NCBI RefSeq assembly: GCF_016907795.1
Contig: NZ_JAFBCR010000001.1
Coordinates: forward strand, 1,488,001 to 1,552,000
Direction: 5' to 3'
Source of the DNA: Kocuria palustris
GTDB taxonomy: Bacteria > Actinomycetota > Actinomycetes > Actinomycetales > Micrococcaceae
DNA: 64,000 nucleotides
This document shows, piece after piece, positions 8,137 through 16,428 of this stretch. The translations under genes and the position numbers were made by a program. The stretch's first letter is position 1. Every line of letters starts with the position of its first letter. A model generated the notes under the pieces. It worked only from the letters and a program-made list of their open reading frames with translations, was not told where the DNA came from and made no database searches.

Positions 8137-9267
8137 GTGTCCCCGAATCGCTCCAGCGGCTCCTCCGGAGGCTCCGACGAGCAGCCGGGCGGCGCGCTGT
8201 CGCATCCCTCGCAGCTCACGCAGGCGGATCCGGAGCGCCTGTCCGCGCTGACCCGGGATGCGGAGGCCTCCCGCGAGACGCTGAGGGCCGTCCTGTCGAA
8301 CGCCGGGGCCGAACCCCGGGATCGCGTGGCTGCCGCGGTGCTGCTCGAGGCCGTCCTCTCGGACAGCGGCGCGATCGACGCCCTGGACGACGAGGCCGCT
8401 GCCAGCACCCAGGCGCTCGAGCTGCGGTTCGCGCCGGCGCTGCGCCCCGCCGCCGCACAGGCCCTCGGCACGCCGGCGACCGTGCAGCTGCTGAGCTGGG
8501 CCGCGCAGTCCAGCCCCGGGGCGCCTCCCGTGGAGGCGGCCGAGGCGGCCGCGCACCTGGGCGTGGACGACGACGGACGCATCTACGGCCGCGTGTCGCA
8601 GCGAGCCGTGCAGATCTCCGAGCAGAAGGGCCTCAGCCGCGCCCTCAAGGATCGGCTGCGCCGACTCACCGATGCCCTGGGCCTTGCCGATCAGCAGGCC
8701 CGACGCCAGCGCGCCGAGCACAGTCCCGCGAGTGCCGACACCGCTGCAGGACCCGACGCCGGCACCGCCGCAGGAACCGACTCCGGTACCACCGCGGAGG
8801 GCGAGGCCGCACCGAAGGCTCCCGAGCCCCAGGACGACCCCGCGCCGTCATGGTCCTCGGCCGATGACGCCGCCCTTACCTCCATGCTGGGCCGCGATCC
8901 GGCCGACGAGCCGGCCACGGAGGAGCCGCGTCCGTCGGGCGAGGGAAGCAGCCAGCCCCCGCAGGCCCCGGACTTCGGCCGGCCCGTGGGCTTCGACGGC
9001 GGGAATGCTGCTGCCTTCGGGCAGCCCTCCGGCTCGGAGGAGGACGTCCCGCGGGCTCGGCAGGGCAGCGGACCGGGCTACGGCCCCGGCAGCGGCACGA
9101 CCGAGGGCCAGCCGCCGCGCTCCTACGACTTCCGCTACCTGGGCGATGAGACCCCCAAGCCCACCACGGAGGCCGAGAAGGCCGAGTTCCGCACCACGCT
9201 GCGCAACTGGGGGATCTTCGCGCTGGCGCTGGTCCTGGTGATGATCATCGTGGCCATCATCCTCTGA
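8137..9267 (+). CDS. protein with C-terminal membrane anchor, function unknown
   Basis: This 376-residue protein is not recognised. Residues from about 30 to 190 look folded and helical (Ala/Leu/Arg-rich). A long disordered section rich in Pro, Ala, Gly, Ser and acidic residues follows, and a single terminal helix, WGIFALALVLVMIIVAIIL, should anchor the tail in the membrane with the bulk in the cytoplasm. The GTG at 8137 is preferred because GAAAGAGGTG, a near-perfect anti-SD match, lies just upstream; the ATG at 8119 would overlap that site. A TAGGCT box at about 8095 could be its -10. The final codons form one arm of a terminator hairpin. Confidence 0.7.
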   Translation: MSPNRSSGSSGGSDEQPGGALSHPSQLTQADPERLSALTRDAEASRETLRAVLSNAGAEPRDRVAAAVLLEAVLSDSGAIDALDDEAAASTQALELRFAPALRPAAAQALGTPATVQLLSWAAQSSPGAPPVEAAEAAAHLGVDDDGRIYGRVSQRAVQISEQKGLSRALKDRLRRLTDALGLADQQARRQRAEHSPASADTAAGPDAGTAAGTDSGTTAEGEAAPKAPEPQDDPAPSWSSADDAALTSMLGRDPADEPATEEPRPSGEGSSQPPQAPDFGRPVGFDGGNAAAFGQPSGSEEDVPRARQGSGPGYGPGSGTTEGQPPRSYDFRYLGDETPKPTTEAEKAEFRTTLRNWGIFALALVLVMIIVAIIL

Positions 9268-9285
9268 GGGCCACGATGATCATCA
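9239..9285. terminator. bidirectional terminator overlapping a coding end
   Basis: A perfect 17-bp inverted repeat (9239-9255 with 9269-9285) has a 13-nt loop that contains the TGA of the left gene (9265-9267). It separates two convergent genes and its left arm encodes the last hydrophobic residues of the membrane anchor. Confidence 0.75.
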
Positions 9286-9291
9286 GGGGCC

Positions 9292-10305
9292 TCACTGGGC
9301 GGTGAACTCCCACGGGCCGCTGGACTCCACCGTGATGAAGTACTCCTCGGCCGGCAGCTCCATGGTGCCCTCGCCGGGGCCCATCTCGTTGAAGATCGTC
9401 TGGGCGGTGGGGCCGTCGGGATCGGCTGTCTCGGCCTTGACGATGAAGTTGCCGTCGCCCTCGACCTTGACGTCGAAGGCGCCTGCCTCCTCGCCCGTCC
9501 AGTGGAAGACCTTGGAGCCGTCGGCCTTGACCGACTGACCGGGGCTGACATCGGGGATCTCGTCGATCGAGTAGACGTCGAACTGCCACTCGACGTCATC
9601 CGGAGCCTCGACCGACACGTCCGTGATGCGATCGTCCATCCAGTACGGGTCCTCGAAGCCCACGCCGGTGGTGCCGGGGACCACGCCGCCCATGGAGGTG
9701 GACGAGCCGTCGGTGCGCTGCCCGGTGAAGTAGGCGTAGATGGAGCTGTCCCCGCTGGCGGAGCGGCTGGTGTAGACCGGGGCATCCTCGCCGTCCGGGT
9801 GCTCCAGGGCGAACTCGCCGCTGCCGGAGCCGGACTCGGACTGCACCGGCTCCACATCGGGCAGGCCCGACAGCTCGACCACATCGCCCGAGGCGGAGGC
9901 CGATCCGCCGCCCGAGCCCTCGGAGTCGTCCTCCGAAGGGCCCTCCGAAGCGCCCTCGGAAGCATCATCCGAAGACTCCGACGAGGCGTCGTCCGAGGAG
10001 TCCTCGGAGGCCCCTTCCGTGGACTCCTCCGAGGGCGACTCGCTGGCGGCCGCGGAGTCCTCCGCGCTCTCCTCACTCGACGTCTCCTCGGACGAGGAGG
10101 ACGACGAGTCGTCGGAGGAGTCGTCGCCGCCGGTGGCGACGCAGCCGCTGAGGGCAAGCCCGGCGCTGAGCGACAGGGCGCCGAGGATCAGCGGCGAGCG
10201 GCGGCGCTTCGGCGCGCCCGAGCGCAGCTGCTCGGCGGGCTGGGTGTCCAGCTCCTCGTGCTCGGCGGACGACGACTGAGTGGTCTGTGACTTCCGGAAG
10301 CCCAT
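9292..10305 (-). CDS. secreted lipoprotein, diverged member of a local paralog group
   Basis: The 337-residue product has a signal peptide with lipobox LALSGC, so it should be lipid-anchored outside the membrane. A linker of about 100 residues made almost only of S, E, D, A and G leads to a C-terminal domain ending in strands such as FIVKAETADPDGPTAQTIF and YFITVESSGPWEFTAQ. Those strands resemble the C-termini of the lipoproteins at 11974-12936 and 13202-14098, so the three look like one diverged family; ligand and function are unknown. The ATG at 10305 has GAAGGAG 7 nt upstream. Confidence 0.8.
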   Translation of the reverse strand: MGFRKSQTTQSSSAEHEELDTQPAEQLRSGAPKRRRSPLILGALSLSAGLALSGCVATGGDDSSDDSSSSSSEETSSEESAEDSAAASESPSEESTEGASEDSSDDASSESSDDASEGASEGPSEDDSEGSGGGSASASGDVVELSGLPDVEPVQSESGSGSGEFALEHPDGEDAPVYTSRSASGDSSIYAYFTGQRTDGSSTSMGGVVPGTTGVGFEDPYWMDDRITDVSVEAPDDVEWQFDVYSIDEIPDVSPGQSVKADGSKVFHWTGEEAGAFDVKVEGDGNFIVKAETADPDGPTAQTIFNEMGPGEGTMELPAEEYFITVESSGPWEFTAQ

Positions 10306-10514
10306 GGGGGTGCTCCTTCTCCGCGGTGGTGCGACGGATGCCGGTGGATCCGGCTCCGCCTCCATCCTGCCTCATGCGTTCCCTAAAGCACACACCTGCG
10401 TCGTGATGACATTGCGTGACGCCGGCAGCTCGGGCCTCTCGTGTTGTCGGGGCGCGGTCATAGGGTCGTGAGAACGGCCCCGGAGGCAGGGGCCAGCCGA
10501 CCGCAGGAGGAATC

Positions 10515-11042
10515 ATGACCGCCGCTCAGCAGCTGCTCGAGGACCTCGCCCGCCGCCCCGCCGACACCGCAGGACTGGTGCTGGACGGCCTGGGCCTCCA
10601 GGAGGCGCACACCCAGCCGGGTGGAATCCACAACTCGATCGTGTGGCTGATCTGGCACGCCGCCCGCCAGGAGGACGTCCAGGTCGCCCAGCTCAGCGGC
10701 CGGGAGCAGGTATGGAGCGAAGGCGGCTGGGCGCAGCGCCTGGGGATCGAGCGCGGGGCCGAGGACTTCGGCTTCGGCGACTCGGCCCAGGACGTCGGCG
10801 CGGTCACCACCAGCTCTCTCGAGGAGCTGGCCGCCTACCTCACCGAGGTGACGGAGGCATCGGCCCGGTACGCGGCCTCGCTGTCGGACGACGAGATCGC
10901 CGAGGTCATCGACGACTCCTACGACCCGCCCGTGACCCGCGGCGTGCGCCTGGTCTCGACCTTCGAGGACGCCTCGACCCACCTGGGACAGGCCGCCTAC
11001 GCCCGCAGCCTCGTGGACAGCGGCTGGACGATCGGCTTCTGA
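10515..11042 (+). CDS. DinB-like / DUF664 four-helix protein
   Basis: The 175-residue protein matches the DinB/DUF664 superfamily of four-helix metal-binding proteins, common in actinobacteria, some of which are mycothiol-dependent enzymes. Metal-ligand positions are visible: H in GGIHNSIVWLIWHAARQED (two histidines in the second helix region) and H in STFEDASTHLGQAAYARSL near the C-terminus. The enzymatic activity, if any, is unknown. AGGAGG lies 5-6 nt before the ATG at 10515. A TAGGGT at 10461-10466 could be the -10. It is divergent from the lipoprotein gene ending its promoter region near 10306. Confidence 0.82.
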   Translation: MTAAQQLLEDLARRPADTAGLVLDGLGLQEAHTQPGGIHNSIVWLIWHAARQEDVQVAQLSGREQVWSEGGWAQRLGIERGAEDFGFGDSAQDVGAVTTSSLEELAAYLTEVTEASARYAASLSDDEIAEVIDDSYDPPVTRGVRLVSTFEDASTHLGQAAYARSLVDSGWTIGF

Positions 11043-11162
11043 GGCCCTCCCGGCCGCCGGGCCTGCCGACCGCAGTCCCAGTCGCGCCAGGGCGCGGCGC
11101 CCGGACAGGCCGGAAGCGCCCCTGAGCGCGGAGCAGCTCAGGGCGGGTCAGCCCTGCGCGAG

Positions 11163-11846
11163 TCAGCTCTGCGCGGCTCCGGCGGCAAGGCCGGAGAACC
11201 ACCGCCAGGTGCTGTCCTTGGCCGCGGCCATGGACCCGGAGACGATCCAGGCGATGTCATCGCTGTCCAGCGGGAACAGGGGGCGGCGCTGGGCCTCCTC
11301 GCCGGGCACATCGACGACCTCCGTCTCCTGATCCGCCTCCGCAGGATCCGCGCCCAGCTCCACCCAGGGATCCTCCTGGAGCTCCTCGGGTCGAGCCAGG
11401 CTCCACAGCTGGGCGAAGCCCAGGGTCGTGCCGCAGCGCGCGGCGAGCTCCTCCGCCACCGCGGCCGCACGGGGTGCGCCGCGCAGGGTGGTGCCGTCGG
11501 GGGCTTCGGCCTCCGCCCCCGACAGCACCTCGGCGTCGCCGTCGGCGGCCTGCAGGAACGCCGTCAGCAGGGCCAGGGACGCATCCAGCAGCGCAGCGTC
11601 GCCCTGCGCAGCCGCCTCGGACCCCTCCGCCGCGCCAGAAGCAGGTGCCGCCGACGACGGCAGGTCTCCGTCGAGCTGCTCCCACGCCCAGCGCAGCCAG
11701 GACCAGTGCGCCGGCGACGCCGGACGGATCTCCGGCTCCCAGCGCGTGGCCGCCGCTGCCCAGTCGGCGTCGAGGGCGGGGGTGCCGGCGACCTTCGAGT
11801 CCTGCGGCTGCTGGGGCGGGATCGGTGCGGCAGGGTGACTGAACAT
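11163..11846 (-). CDS. hypothetical protein, Ala/Glu-rich
   Basis: This 227-residue protein has no family I can name. It lacks a signal peptide and membrane helices and is rich in Ala, Glu and Trp (for example HWSWLRWAWEQLDG near residue 47), with a low-complexity middle. Codon pattern and an upstream TAGCCT box (11854-11859, minus strand), 7 nt before the ATG, support it as a real, probably leaderless gene. A weak stem (CCCTGAGC paired with GCTCAGGG, 11120-11143) follows the stop. Its position between lipoprotein paralogs does not explain its role. Confidence 0.6.
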   Translation of the reverse strand: MFSHPAAPIPPQQPQDSKVAGTPALDADWAAAATRWEPEIRPASPAHWSWLRWAWEQLDGDLPSSAAPASGAAEGSEAAAQGDAALLDASLALLTAFLQAADGDAEVLSGAEAEAPDGTTLRGAPRAAAVAEELAARCGTTLGFAQLWSLARPEELQEDPWVELGADPAEADQETEVVDVPGEEAQRRPLFPLDSDDIAWIVSGSMAAAKDSTWRWFSGLAAGAAQS

Positions 11847-11882
11847 GCCCGCCAGGCTACTGACCCTCGCCCGCAGGACGCG

Positions 11883-11935
11883 CGACGACGCCGCGCCGCG
11901 GCCCCCGTGGTGGGGATCGCGGCGCGGCGTCGTCG
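11883..11935 (-). terminator. 17-bp stem-loop after the second lipoprotein gene
   Basis: A perfect 17-bp stem (11883-11899 with 11919-11935) and 19-nt loop lies 38 nt past the stop of the minus-strand lipoprotein gene at 11974. No T tract follows. Confidence 0.7.
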
Positions 11936-11973
11936 TGTGCGCGTCGATCAGGCGACCGGGCGCTTCCTGCGGC

Positions 11974-12936
11974 TCAGGAATCGGAGCTGGCCGACTCGTA
12001 CTCCTCCTCGGTCATGGGCGTGAAGCTCCACTTGCCGTCGGCGTCGACAGCGATGATGTACTCGCCCTCCTCGATCTCCAGGCCCCCGGTCACGGCGCCG
12101 ATCTCGTTGAAGACGTACTGGGTGCCGGTGCCGTCGTCCGTGGGGGACTCGCCGTGGACGATGAAGTTCGACTCGCCGTCGTGCTCCACCCCCATGTAGG
12201 CGTCCTCCTCGGAGTTCCAGCGGAAGACGCCGGAGCCGTCGGCCTCGATGGTGTCGCCGTCGCCCGCCTCGGGCAGCGCGTCCATCTCATAGAAGCTCAG
12301 GGTGTAGGTGTCGCCCTCCTCGGCCTCCATGTCCCACGAGGAGGTGTTCGAGGCCAGGCCGCCGCTGCTGCCGTACGGGTCCAGCAGGAAGGTTGCGGAC
12401 TCGTCGGTCTCCACGCCGGAGAGGGTCTGGCCCTTGTCGGCCGAGCCGTAGACGTAGCTGTACTCGTCCTCGGAGGTGTTCTCGAAGACCACCACCAGGG
12501 GCTCGTCGTGCTCGGGGATCTCGACGGTGCCCCCGCCCTCGCCCTCGATGACCTCGATGGGCTCGCCGTTCATGGCGCCGGCATCGACCGTGTCGCCTGA
12601 GGCCTTGCTGTCCGAGGAGTCCGAGTCCTCGGTGGCCTTGCCGCTGGCCTCGGCGTCGTCGCCGTCCGTGGGGGCGCCCTTGGCGTCGGTGCTCGCGGCG
12701 CTGTCATCGGCGTCCTCCGAGGGAGCCTCTCTCGAGTCCTGCCCGGAGTCGCTCGACTCCTCGCTCGGGCGCTCCGTCTCGGCGGACTGCTCGGTCTCGG
12801 TCTCGGCGGGCTGCGTGGCCTCGGTCTCCTCGACTGCCGGCTCCTCGGTGGGGACGCAGGCAGAGAGCCCGAAGGCTGCGGTCACCGCCAGCATGCCGAC
12901 GGTCAGCGGGGTGCGGAGAGTGCGATTCGTGCTCAT
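11974..12936 (-). CDS. secreted lipoprotein, paralog A of a tandem pair
   Basis: The 320-residue protein starts with a signal peptide ending in lipobox FGLSAC. About 95 acidic, Ser/Thr-rich residues form a linker, followed by a ~190-residue domain containing VEIPEHDEPLVVVFENTS, FLLDPYG, HDGESNFIVHGESP and a terminal EYIIAVDADGKWSFTPM. The domain is shared almost colinearly with the gene at 13202-14098, so the two arose by duplication. A beta-sandwich binding or surface domain is a reasonable guess only. AGGAGG lies 5 nt before the ATG at 12936. It has its own promoter and terminator. Confidence 0.85.
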   Translation of the reverse strand: MSTNRTLRTPLTVGMLAVTAAFGLSACVPTEEPAVEETEATQPAETETEQSAETERPSEESSDSGQDSREAPSEDADDSAASTDAKGAPTDGDDAEASGKATEDSDSSDSKASGDTVDAGAMNGEPIEVIEGEGGGTVEIPEHDEPLVVVFENTSEDEYSYVYGSADKGQTLSGVETDESATFLLDPYGSSGGLASNTSSWDMEAEEGDTYTLSFYEMDALPEAGDGDTIEADGSGVFRWNSEEDAYMGVEHDGESNFIVHGESPTDDGTGTQYVFNEIGAVTGGLEIEEGEYIIAVDADGKWSFTPMTEEEYESASSDS

Positions 12937-13012
12937 GACGACCTCCTGAGATCGTGTCATTGGTGGTGCTCGGCTGGGGTGCCTGCCGGTCCTCTTCGTT
13001 CCGACACCTCAG

Positions 13013-13041
13013 AGTTAACCACTGCAAATGTGCATGTGCAA
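13013..13041 (-). promoter_or_regulatory. promoter of lipoprotein paralog A
   Basis: On the minus strand TTGCAC (13036-13041) and TTAACT (13013-13018) are 17 nt apart and lie about 75 nt upstream of the ATG at 12936, in an AT-richer patch. Confidence 0.5.
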
Positions 13042-13115
13042 ACCCATGTCGTCCGAACAGCTCATTGTGACGAATCTTTACATCCGCAAACACGTGACCC
13101 GGTGGTCCACGACGC

Positions 13116-13155
13116 GCGAGAGCCCCCTTCGCATGCACGCGAAGGGGGCTCTCGC
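13116..13155 (-). terminator. 17-bp stem-loop after lipoprotein paralog B
   Basis: A perfect 17-bp stem (13116-13132 with 13139-13155) with a 6-nt loop follows the stop of the minus-strand gene at 13202. It insulates paralog B from paralog A. Confidence 0.8.
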
Positions 13156-13201
13156 AGCGGTCAGCGGGGCCAGCCGGCTCAGGCGGCCCGCTGGTGAGCA
13201 A

Positions 13202-14098
13202 TCACTCCTCGACCGGCTCGTAGTTCTTCTCGTAGTCCTCCTCGGTGATGGGCGAGAAGCTCCACTTGCCGTCGGCGTCGACGGTGATGATGTACTCGCC
13301 GTCCTCGACCTCGAGGCCGCCGTCGATCGCACCGATCTCGTTGAAGGCCAGCTGCGAGGTCTCTCCGTTGTCCTCCGGGGACTCGCCGTGGACGATGAAG
13401 TTCGACTCGCCGTCGTGCTTGACCGCGTAGTAGCCGTCATCCTCGAGGTTCCAGCGGAAGATGCCGGTGCCCTCGGCCTCGGAGCCCTGGCCGTCCTTGA
13501 CCTCCGGGATGGAATCCAGCGGGTAGAAGCTCATCTTGAAGGTGTCGCTCGCGTCGCCCTCCATCTTCCACTTCTTGGTGTTGGAGTCGAGGCCGCCGTT
13601 GTAGCCGTACGGATCCAGCAGGAAGATCACGGTCTCGCCGGTCTCGGCGCCGTCGAGGCTCTGCCCGGGATCGGCCGTGCCGTAGAGGTAGCTGAACTCG
13701 TCCTTGGAGGTGTTCTCGAAGACGACCACCAGGGGCTCGTCGTGCTCGGGGATCTCGACGGTGCCGTCGCCCTCGCCCTCGACGACCTCGATGGGCTCGC
13801 CGGAGAGCTTGGAGGCATCGACCAGATCGCCGGCCGGAGCAGCATCCTTGGACTTCGAGGAAGCGTCGCCGGAGGGCTTCTCCGAGGCCTCTTCGGAGGC
13901 CTCCTCCGACGGCGTCTCCTCGGCCTGGGTCTCCTCGGCCTGCGTCTCCTCCGAGGACGCGGCCTCGGTCTCCTCGCTCTGGCCCGAGTCGCTGGAGTCG
14001 TCCTCGACGGTGGGCACGCAGCCCGACAGGCCGATGACGCCCGTCAGGGCCAGGAGCCCGACGGTCAGGGGGGTGCGGAGATGACGATCCAGGCTCAT
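13202..14098 (-). CDS. secreted lipoprotein, paralog B of a tandem pair
   Basis: The 298-residue protein has a signal peptide with lipobox IGLSGC and a shorter acidic linker than paralog A (repeats of EETQAEE type). Its C-terminal domain follows paralog A closely: VEIPEHDEPLVVVFENTS, FLLDPYG, HDGESNFIVHGESP and EYIITVDADGKWSFSPI recur in the same order. It ends in an extra charged tail (EKNYEPVEE). The role is unknown; an envelope sensor, adhesin or ligand-binding function would all fit. AAGGAG lies 6 nt before the ATG at 14098. A possible -35 TTGACT (14209-14214, minus strand) is upstream. Confidence 0.85.
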   Translation of the reverse strand: MSLDRHLRTPLTVGLLALTGVIGLSGCVPTVEDDSSDSGQSEETEAASSEETQAEETQAEETPSEEASEEASEKPSGDASSKSKDAAPAGDLVDASKLSGEPIEVVEGEGDGTVEIPEHDEPLVVVFENTSKDEFSYLYGTADPGQSLDGAETGETVIFLLDPYGYNGGLDSNTKKWKMEGDASDTFKMSFYPLDSIPEVKDGQGSEAEGTGIFRWNLEDDGYYAVKHDGESNFIVHGESPEDNGETSQLAFNEIGAIDGGLEVEDGEYIITVDADGKWSFSPITEEDYEKNYEPVEE

Positions 14099-14311
14099 GC
14101 TGTGCTCCTTGGGAAACGGCGACCAGATGGTGCGCGGGCCATGAGGTGACCTCGCGGGCTCAAGACCTCTCCAGGAAATCACGAATGCACACACCGGATG
14201 GAATGAGAAGTCAACATGTCGGTACATGACGCTGGATGAAAATTCGGAGAGGGCCCCGGCCCGTCCGACCTGGGACGGGCTCAGACGCGCGGCCCGCTCT
14301 ACCCTGGAGCC

Positions 14312-15226
14312 ATGATGACGTCCTCCGCCCAGCTGGCGACCGCCCGCACTGCCCTGTTCAGCCCCGCGCTGCGCCCTGATCGCGTGCTGAAGGCCCAGGG
14401 CTCAGGAGCCGACTGCGTGGTGGTGGACCTCGAGGACGCCGTGGCCGCCGCGGACAAGGACGCCGCCCGCGAGCACCTGATCGCTCTGCTCACCGGGACC
14501 CATGAGGCGGGCGCCCTCGCAGGGCCCGTGGCCGTGCGGATCAACGGACCGCAGACCAAGGCGGGGCGCGCCGATCTGGATGCTCTGCGCCGTGCCGCTC
14601 GGGCCCACGAGCACAGCGCGTCGGCCCGTGCCGCCGCGGCCGCCGTGGGCGGTTCCGCTCCGGGCTGCACCGAGGCCCCCGAGCTGCTCGACGCCGTGCT
14701 GATCCCCAAGCTGGAGTCGCCCGATCAGGTCCGCGACGTGCGCGACGGCCTGGGCTTCGAGGTCGGGATCGTGGGCACCGTGGAGTCGGCCGCCGGACTG
14801 CTGACCCTCGAGGAGATCGTGGCCAAGCCCGGCGTGGTGCGCCTGGCGGTCGGAGCGCTGGATCTGGCCTTCGACCTGGGCTGCGGCGCGGACTCGCGCA
14901 CCATGGCTGCGGCGATGGCGCGCGTGGTCACCGTCTCGCGAGCCCGCGGCCTGGCCGGCCCGCTGGACTCCCCCACCCCCGAGTTCCGCGATCTGGAGCC
15001 GGTGCGTCGGGCGGCTCTGCGCGCCCGGGAGGACGGCTTCACCGGGAAGCTGTGCATCCACCCCGCGCAGGTCGAGGCGGCGGCTGAGGCCTTCGCGCCC
15101 ACCGAGGAGGAGATCGCCTGGGCCCGCTCGGTGGTCGAGGCCGTCGACGGAGCCAGCGCCGTGGACGGAGCCATGGTCGACGCCCCCGTGATCGCCCGAG
15201 CGCGACGCCTCCTGGGCGAGGGCTGA
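14312..15226 (+). CDS. HpcH/HpaI aldolase / CitE-type lyase
   Basis: The 304-residue protein belongs to the HpcH/HpaI aldolase and citrate-lyase beta-subunit superfamily (TIM barrel, Mg2+-dependent). Diagnostic pieces are ALRPDRVLKA near residue 20, the metal/substrate stretch DCVVVDLEDAVAAADK, VAVRINGPQ, the glutamate in GTVESAAG, and GKLCIHPAQVEAA near the C-terminus. Members cleave or make CoA thioesters such as citramalyl-CoA or malyl-CoA; no citDFX partner genes are present, so it is a standalone CoA-ester lyase, substrate unknown. TACCCT at 14300-14305 ends 6 nt before the ATG (leaderless pattern); ATG 14315 is the alternative start. Confidence 0.88.
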   Translation: MMTSSAQLATARTALFSPALRPDRVLKAQGSGADCVVVDLEDAVAAADKDAAREHLIALLTGTHEAGALAGPVAVRINGPQTKAGRADLDALRRAARAHEHSASARAAAAAVGGSAPGCTEAPELLDAVLIPKLESPDQVRDVRDGLGFEVGIVGTVESAAGLLTLEEIVAKPGVVRLAVGALDLAFDLGCGADSRTMAAAMARVVTVSRARGLAGPLDSPTPEFRDLEPVRRAALRAREDGFTGKLCIHPAQVEAAAEAFAPTEEEIAWARSVVEAVDGASAVDGAMVDAPVIARARRLLGEG

Positions 15227-15260
15227 TCCCACGCTCTCCCTGCGGATCGTCCGGGTCTGA

Positions 15261-15341
15261 GCCGGCGCTGCCCGGCAGGAGGGCAGAGGCCGAGCCGGCA
15301 CTCCCCCCCCCCCCCCCCCCCGGCAGGAGGACCGAGGCCGA
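15261..15341. repeat. tandem ~33-bp repeat with a 19-C homopolymer
   Basis: Two imperfect copies of a unit of roughly 33 nt start at 15261 and 15294 (shared parts GCCGGC, CGGCAGGAGG and GAGGCCGAG). The second copy contains an uninterrupted run of 19 C residues at 15303-15321. Both copies lie between the convergent lyase and Rpf-like genes, outside any credible coding frame. Confidence 0.85.
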
Positions 15342-15344
15342 GAG

Positions 15345-15367
15345 GATCCGCGCTCTGGGCGCGGATC
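15345..15367 (+). terminator. stem-loop after the HpcH/CitE gene
   Basis: A 9-bp perfect stem (15345-15353 with 15359-15367) with a 5-nt loop lies about 120 nt past the plus-strand stop, immediately after the poly-C repeat. Confidence 0.45.
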
Positions 15368-15410
15368 AGGGCTGCGGCCCCGCACCGCACGGTGCGGGGC
15401 CGCAGCCCTG
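15367..15410 (-). terminator. 20-bp hairpin after the Rpf-like gene
   Basis: A perfect 20-bp stem (15367-15386 with 15391-15410) capped by a 4-nt GCAC loop lies 26 nt past the stop of the minus-strand Rpf-like gene. It is among the strongest hairpins of the window and could act in both directions. Confidence 0.8.
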
Positions 15411-15435
15411 TCCTTCAGGAAGTGCTCGGGCGAGC

Positions 15436-16161
15436 TCAGCAGCCTGCCGGAGCGCCCGCCATCGCGGGAGCGGCAAGGCCCTGGCTGCCCTGGCTGCCCT
15501 GGACCTGGCCGGCGGGAGCCTGACCGCTGGGGGCGGAAACCTGCTCGGCGCCGTTCGGAGCCGCGGGTGCGCCGCCGAGGAGATCTGCAGGGATGTCCGA
15601 GGGAGCCTCCGGAGCATCGGCCGGAGCCGCCTGGACTGCGAGCGCGGTGCCGGACTGAGCCGCGACCGTGCCGGTCGTCTCCGTGGCGGTCTCGGTCGCA
15701 GCCGTCTCCGTCGTGGTCTCGGTGCCGGTCGTGGTGTCCTCGGCGGTGGTGTCCTCGTCCGAGGAGTCCGAGGCGTCCGTCGTACCCACGGCCCCGGACC
15801 AGCAGGACTCGGAGGCGGCCCACGGGGTGCTGCCCTGTGCCGCGTAGAGCTCGAGCGCCGCAGCATCCTGGACGGACTCGGGGGCCGAGGATGCCGTGGA
15901 GTAGCCGGCCGAGGCCGACAGGGACTGCCACGTGGAGTCCAGGAACTGGTAGGCGCCCGAGGCTCCGGAGGAGGCGTTGACGGCGGTGTAGTCGCCGCCG
16001 GACTCGCACTGCTTGATGGCCTCGAGGGTGGCGTTGCCGGTGTCGGCGGCGTTGGCCGGCACAGCGGAGAGCCCAGCGGTCAGTGCCAGGGCCGCACCGC
16101 CGGCGCCCAGGGCGAAGCGGGACAGGCCGCGGCGTCGGGTGGAGGTCGTCGTGGTGGTCAA
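15436..16161 (-). CDS. secreted Rpf-like transglycosylase
   Basis: The protein (241 residues from the chosen start) has an Arg-rich signal peptide ending near VPANA, followed at once by a transglycosylase-like domain (PF06737): ATLEAIKQCESGGDYTAVN with the catalytic Glu in CESG, then GAYQFLDSTWQSL, and two cysteines suited to a disulfide. The C-terminal half is Thr/Glu/Ala-rich and disordered. Resuscitation-promoting factors cut peptidoglycan glycan strands and stimulate growth from dormancy. The start is uncertain: TTG at 16161 gives a normal signal peptide; the frame is open to 16278. A 20-bp hairpin follows. Confidence 0.85.
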   Translation of the reverse strand: MTTTTTSTRRRGLSRFALGAGGAALALTAGLSAVPANAADTGNATLEAIKQCESGGDYTAVNASSGASGAYQFLDSTWQSLSASAGYSTASSAPESVQDAAALELYAAQGSTPWAASESCWSGAVGTTDASDSSDEDTTAEDTTTGTETTTETAATETATETTGTVAAQSGTALAVQAAPADAPEAPSDIPADLLGGAPAAPNGAEQVSAPSGQAPAGQVQGSQGSQGLAAPAMAGAPAGC

Positions 16162-16428
16162 GGTCTTCTCTGCTTTCGTCGCTGACAGGAACTTTCCGGC
16201 GGCCGGTCTCGGCTGCCGATGACCAGAACCCTGCGCCTCCTCCGTGATCCGAGTCTGTGCGGAGGCTGTAGCGCTCACAGCGGCATGTGGGGCTCGGAAC
16301 GCACAGCGGGGCCCCGGGCCCGTCCCTGGATCCGCCGCGTGCGCCGGGGACAGGGGCCGAGGCAGGTCTCAGCGCGAGCAGGCATCCGACACAGTCCCAG
16401 CACAGGCTCGGCCCGGATATTCGCGGCT

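Noticed and set aside
16162-16428. c-di-AMP (ydaO-type) riboswitch upstream of the Rpf-like gene
   Set aside because: Actinobacterial rpf genes often carry it, but the conserved GGGGA...CCG and GGUGAAUC-type blocks are not seen on the minus strand here.
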